Source of the DNA: Paludibacteraceae bacterium
GTDB lineage: Bacteria > Bacteroidota > Bacteroidia > Bacteroidales > Paludibacteraceae
Length of the DNA stretch: 14,691 nt
Assembly (NCBI GenBank): GCA_017550055.1
Contig: JAFYMM010000075.1
Location: 1 to 14,691, forward strand
Reading direction: 5' to 3'
In this document: positions 12,943 through 14,691 of the stretch, piece after piece
Layout: the number at the start of each line of letters is the position of its first letter
Numbering within the stretch: position 1 is the stretch's first letter
Notes under the pieces: generated by a model
What the model was told of the DNA's origin: nothing
What the model saw: only the letters and a program-made list of their open reading frames with translations
The model's database searches: none
Made by a program: the position numbers and the translations under genes

Positions 12943-14394
12943 TTATTTTTCATTTTTCACCGCAAACCAAAGTACACCCGAAATTGCCAAACATACAGCA
13001 CAGATTACGAAGATAATCGATTTGTCGGCTGCATTGTTCACCACTTCGCCCATTTTGAAACTTGCTACCAACTGAGGCAATACGACAGAGAGGTTGAATA
13101 TACCCATGTATAAGCCCATTTTGGTTTGGTCCACTTTTTCGCTCATAATAGCGAATGGGAGCGACACGAGCGAAGCCCAACCGATGCCCACAATGGCAAG
13201 CGCAAGGAAAAAGACGATGATGTTAGAGCCGAGCATTGCGATGATTGCATAGCCCAATGCCATTAGGAGTATAGACCATGTGTGTGTGCGAGTAGCACCA
13301 ATTTTGTTGGCAACCACGTTGAGAACTAATACAGGGAATATTGCGCCAATCAAGTCGCGTGTGAGAAACGCCATTGAGTTGGTTTGCTCCATAGGTTTGC
13401 CCGCTGCAAGACCGATGATTTGTGTAGATACATAGAAGAACATGTAGATGTTCATCGTTTGCACGCCCCACCATGTGAATGAGTGAGCAAGCAATATTTT
13501 TTGGAATTCGTGAGTGTTAGTTTTTACTTTGAACACGTTGAAAAGTACAAGCGCAATGGCAATGAGTTCTACTACAACGCATGCAAGTTCGACTGTGCTA
13601 AGCGAGAAGAGTCCGAATATGCTCACGCTCGATGTGTCTTCCAAGCCAAATAGTTTAGCCACAATTACATAGATGCCATACATCAAGAAGCCATAAAGTG
13701 GCAACAAGGCATTGTTCATGTCTTTGAACGACGTTTTCGACTGTTCTGCCTTAGCACCTTCAGGCACTTCAAGTTCGCGTGGCTCCTCAATCATGAATGA
13801 TGGTATGAGTGTGAAAATCAATGCAATCACAACGCCAACGTAGATGAGCACCTCGTTGCCTAAGAATGTAGCAATAAGATATGCCAACACGCCGAATGTG
13901 CCCGACACGGTTTGCATCCAAGTGTATGCTTTTGAGCGTTCGGCCATAGGCGAGCAGTCAGAAACCAACGAGCGAGTAGGGTTGAACGATACGTTGATGC
14001 TCAAGTCCAAAGTCAATGCCACTGCTACCGCAATAGCCAAAAGGCCTTCAGCACCCTCGGTGCCCATAACCATTTTTTGTATAATGCCAAGGTTAGGCAA
14101 TGCCAACAACATCAACCCTGTCAATATGCCACCAAGCAAAATCCATGGTCTGCGGCGGCCACCCATAAACCACAATTTGTCGCTCACAAGACCCACAATT
14201 GGTTGTGCAATGATGCCCGCAATCGGACCCGCTGCCCATACAATACCAATTTCATGAATATCAAGACCATATTTGGTCGAAAGAATCCAACTCAATGCCG
14301 AGATTTGCACCGACAATGCAAAACCCATAGCCGTAGCCGGTAAACTGAGAAGAGCATAAAACCCATTGCTCATCTTTTTCTGAATGTTCAACAT
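12943..14394 (-). CDS. MFS transporter, GPH/SLC45-like sugar permease
   Basis: A 483-residue inner-membrane protein with about 12 hydrophobic segments, starting with TM1 at about 12-38. The loop after TM2 carries the MFS motif-A-type signature G68-x3-D72 ... GGRRRPW (78-84). The R-R-R-P form is typical of the GPH / sucrose-transporter (SLC45-like) branch, which usually moves disaccharides or glucosides with protons. Substrate assignment to maltose- or sucrose-like sugars is inference. A central cytoplasmic loop rich in Glu/Lys (about 205-225) separates the two six-helix halves. The ATG at 14394 is used; an in-frame ATG lies at residue 8. The T9SS pair lies downstream on the same strand, so the three may form one unit, which would couple sugar uptake with surface proteins. 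That link is only positional. Confidence 0.85.
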   Translation of the reverse strand: MLNIQKKMSNGFYALLSLPATAMGFALSVQISALSWILSTKYGLDIHEIGIVWAAGPIAGIIAQPIVGLVSDKLWFMGGRRRPWILLGGILTGLMLLALPNLGIIQKMVMGTEGAEGLLAIAVAVALTLDLSINVSFNPTRSLVSDCSPMAERSKAYTWMQTVSGTFGVLAYLIATFLGNEVLIYVGVVIALIFTLIPSFMIEEPRELEVPEGAKAEQSKTSFKDMNNALLPLYGFLMYGIYVIVAKLFGLEDTSSVSIFGLFSLSTVELACVVVELIAIALVLFNVFKVKTNTHEFQKILLAHSFTWWGVQTMNIYMFFYVSTQIIGLAAGKPMEQTNSMAFLTRDLIGAIFPVLVLNVVANKIGATRTHTWSILLMALGYAIIAMLGSNIIVFFLALAIVGIGWASLVSLPFAIMSEKVDQTKMGLYMGIFNLSVVLPQLVASFKMGEVVNNAADKSIIFVICAVCLAISGVLWFAVKNEK

Positions 14395-14465
14395 AATTTA
14401 ATTATTGTTAAGTTAATATTAATCAAGTATATAACTCACGGTTGCCACTGTTGGTAATTAACTGA

Positions 14466-14473
14466 CAAAGATA
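14466..14473 (-). promoter_or_regulatory. -7 box for the MFS transporter gene
   Basis: On the minus strand this reads TATCTTTG, a perfect TAnnTTTG box about 70 nt upstream of the start codon. The nearest TTTG elements are 12 and 16 nt further upstream, shorter than the usual 19-21 nt, so the -33 box is uncertain. Confidence 0.5.
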
Positions 14474-14533
14474 CAAAAAATATTTCAAACAAAAAAGATA
14501 TATATTTATTTTTAATTCTCTTCTTACCTACAA

Positions 14534-14610
14534 CATACTATAAATATACTATAAACATACCATAAATATAGGATAAATATACCATAAATATACTATAAAC
14601 ATAGGATAAT
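14534..14610. repeat. Seven-unit 11-bp minisatellite
   Basis: Seven in-phase units of YATASBATAAA: catactataaa, tatactataaa, cataccataaa, tataggataaa, tataccataaa, tatactataaa, cataggataat. Variation is confined to positions 1 and 5-6 of the unit, plus the last base of unit 7. It lies between the transporter promoter and the gene at the right edge, and overlaps the likely stop codon of that gene. Confidence 0.95.
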
Positions 14611-14691
14611 AATACCTGCGAGTATAGCCAATTGTAACTCGTCCTTTTTCTCAGACTGCGACTCTTCGATTTTGGGATTGTCGGAGGAAAT
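14593..14691 (-). CDS. Partial CDS, C-terminal 32 residues
   Basis: On the minus strand a frame is open from the window edge for 32 codons and stops at TAG (14593-14595). The peptide reads as a natural C-terminus: charged (DNPKIEESQSEKKDE), then hydrophobic (LQLAILAGIIILCL). This suggests a membrane-associated tail. The last four codons lie within the 11-bp array. A second minus-strand frame is also open here but gives an implausible Tyr/Arg-rich peptide. The family cannot be named from this fragment. Confidence 0.4.
   Translation of the reverse strand: MSSDNPKIEESQSEKKDELQLAILAGIIILCL

Noticed and set aside
12867..12953. N-terminal extension of T9SS paralogue B
   Set aside because: It would overlap the transporter's 3' end, translate the 11-bp array and place 29 residues before an evident signal peptide.
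14534..14610. CRISPR array or iteron-type replication origin
   Set aside because: Units are 11 bp without spacers; no rep, dnaA or plasmid gene is near and the neighbours are ordinary chromosomal genes.

Overview
The window looks like a chromosomal segment of a Bacteroidota (Bacteroidales-type) bacterium. The evidence is threefold. Its protein families are typical of that phylum: a PUR-domain DUF3276 protein, a DUF3078 outer-membrane protein, and two secreted proteins with a type IX secretion (Por) C-terminal domain. Its promoters fit the phylum's TTTG - about 20 nt - TAnnTTTG pattern. Its spacers are very AT-rich with little Shine-Dalgarno signal. I cannot name a genus. No phage, transposase, integrase, CRISPR array, rRNA or tRNA was seen.

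Layout. Positions 1-2880 (+): a DUF3276/PUR nucleic-acid-binding protein with its own promoter and terminator, then era (ribosome-assembly GTPase) and a DUF3078 outer-membrane barrel protein, closed by a bidirectional terminator. Positions 2882-3661 (-): an M15 metallopeptidase lipoprotein (VanY-like). Positions 3662-4067: a 406-bp divergent promoter and leader region. Positions 4068-10001 (+): purB, guaB, guaA, purA. These four enzymes cover both outlets of IMP (purA and purB to AMP, guaB and guaA to GMP), and a terminator follows purA. Positions 10077-14394 (-): an MFS transporter of the GPH/SLC45 sugar type, followed downstream by two tandem paralogous T9SS-exported proteins 9 bp apart. The right edge (14593-14691, -) probably holds the C-terminal end of another gene.

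The most unusual aspect is not a gene. Short tandem arrays sit in nearly every spacer from 3.5 kb rightward. In the peptidase/purine half the unit is strictly 7 bp, with several unrelated unit sequences: GYAGGGA, GTTGACT, GTATAGA, CACTAAT, TTCATAA. One 13-unit array joins two of these units in perfect register inside the lipoprotein reading frame, just after the lipidated cysteine, where it encodes the linker. Since 7 is not a multiple of 3, unit gain or loss would usually shift the frame. The guaA-purA gap carries an 8-bp-period imperfect inverted repeat. Around the transporter and T9SS genes the period becomes 11 bp. The layout resembles the heptanucleotide STRR repeats known from filamentous cyanobacteria. 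Whether these arrays vary in length or affect expression cannot be told from one sequence.

A second notable signal is the pair of T9SS paralogues. Their bodies have diverged, but a 132-bp segment of the sorting domain differs at only 3 positions, suggesting gene conversion or a shuffled sorting-domain cassette.
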